From Liquorilactobacillus nagelii DSM 13675 (GTDB lineage: Bacteria > Bacillota > Bacilli > Lactobacillales > Lactobacillaceae), in NCBI RefSeq assembly GCF_019444005.1, contig NZ_CP049304.1, positions 2,423,097 through 2,487,096 of the forward strand: a DNA stretch of 64,000 bases. The letters run 5' to 3'. The position numbers were made by a program, and so were the translations under genes. This document shows, in pieces, positions 63,948-64,000 of this stretch. The notes beneath the pieces are model-generated. The model worked only from the letters and a program-made list of their open reading frames with translations. It searched no databases and was not told where the DNA came from. Every line of letters begins with the position of its first letter. Position 1 is the first letter of the stretch.

Positions 63948-64000
63948 CTGATTTAATTTGATATTTTAAGTTTTTTGCTTAGAATGGAAATGTCAAAAAA

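Overview
The window looks like chromosomal DNA from a low-GC Firmicute of the family Lactobacillaceae; I do not name a genus. The reasons are AT-rich DNA with strong AGGAGG ribosome sites, a phosphoketolase, a LacS-type galactoside transporter with a PTS IIA tail, a GH42 beta-galactosidase, the Leloir and tagatose-6-phosphate pathways side by side, CcpA-type cre sites and a T-box riboswitch. I saw no rRNA, tRNA, CRISPR array, prophage or replication origin.

Layout. 1-4.7 kb: housekeeping genes (end of azlC, azlD, cfa, a DedA membrane protein, an anchored repeat protein, a histidine phosphatase). 4.7-25.7 kb: a large hexuronate catabolism island. A GntR regulator and kdgK-kdgA face a uxuB-uxuA-uxaC-transporter-epimerase-kinase operon (glucuronate branch). 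A second kdgK-kdgA-lacI unit is followed by uxaB-uxaA-uxaC (galacturonate branch), an unexpected condensation-fold acyltransferase, and another epimerase-kinase pair. Both branches end in 2-keto-3-deoxygluconate (KDG), its kinase and the KDPG aldolase. 25.7-33.6 kb: a scarred region with ISL3-type remnants, an unidentified decayed gene, a mazEF toxin-antitoxin pair, an IS256-family element, a second GPH transporter, the tail of an AraC regulator and a divergent S-adenosylmethionine synthetase.

33.6-38.7 kb: an amino-acid permease under T-box control, phosphoketolase and a GntR/UTRA regulator. 38.8-49.2 kb: LacI regulator, GH42 beta-galactosidase and lacS facing galK-galT-galM, then galE, so lactose or galactosides are imported, split and sent through the Leloir pathway. 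49.4-64 kb: a zinc alcohol dehydrogenase; a galactitol-type PTS; lacR-lacA-lacB-lacD with lacX, a DUF4867 gene and lacC (the tagatose-6-phosphate route for PTS-imported galactose). Then comes an RpiR-controlled unit of a second sugar-phosphate kinase, a fructose-type EIIABC and a nearly identical second lacD.

The most notable observations are these. A 13-bp perfect tandem duplication frameshifts the fructose-type PTS gene directly after its IIA active-site histidine. The two lacD copies are about 99.5% identical at DNA level. KDG-kinase modules are duplicated, with two kinase subfamilies each tied to a fixed partner. A histidine phosphatase appears to start at ATT. Two very large hairpins lie between convergent genes. 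A hairpin hides the ribosome site of the IS256 transposase. A divergent metK overlaps an araC remnant, and a structured RNA shares a strand with a terminator beside the ISL3 remnant. No wholly new system is proven; the acyltransferase inside the galacturonate locus and the araC-metK pair are the least explained genes.
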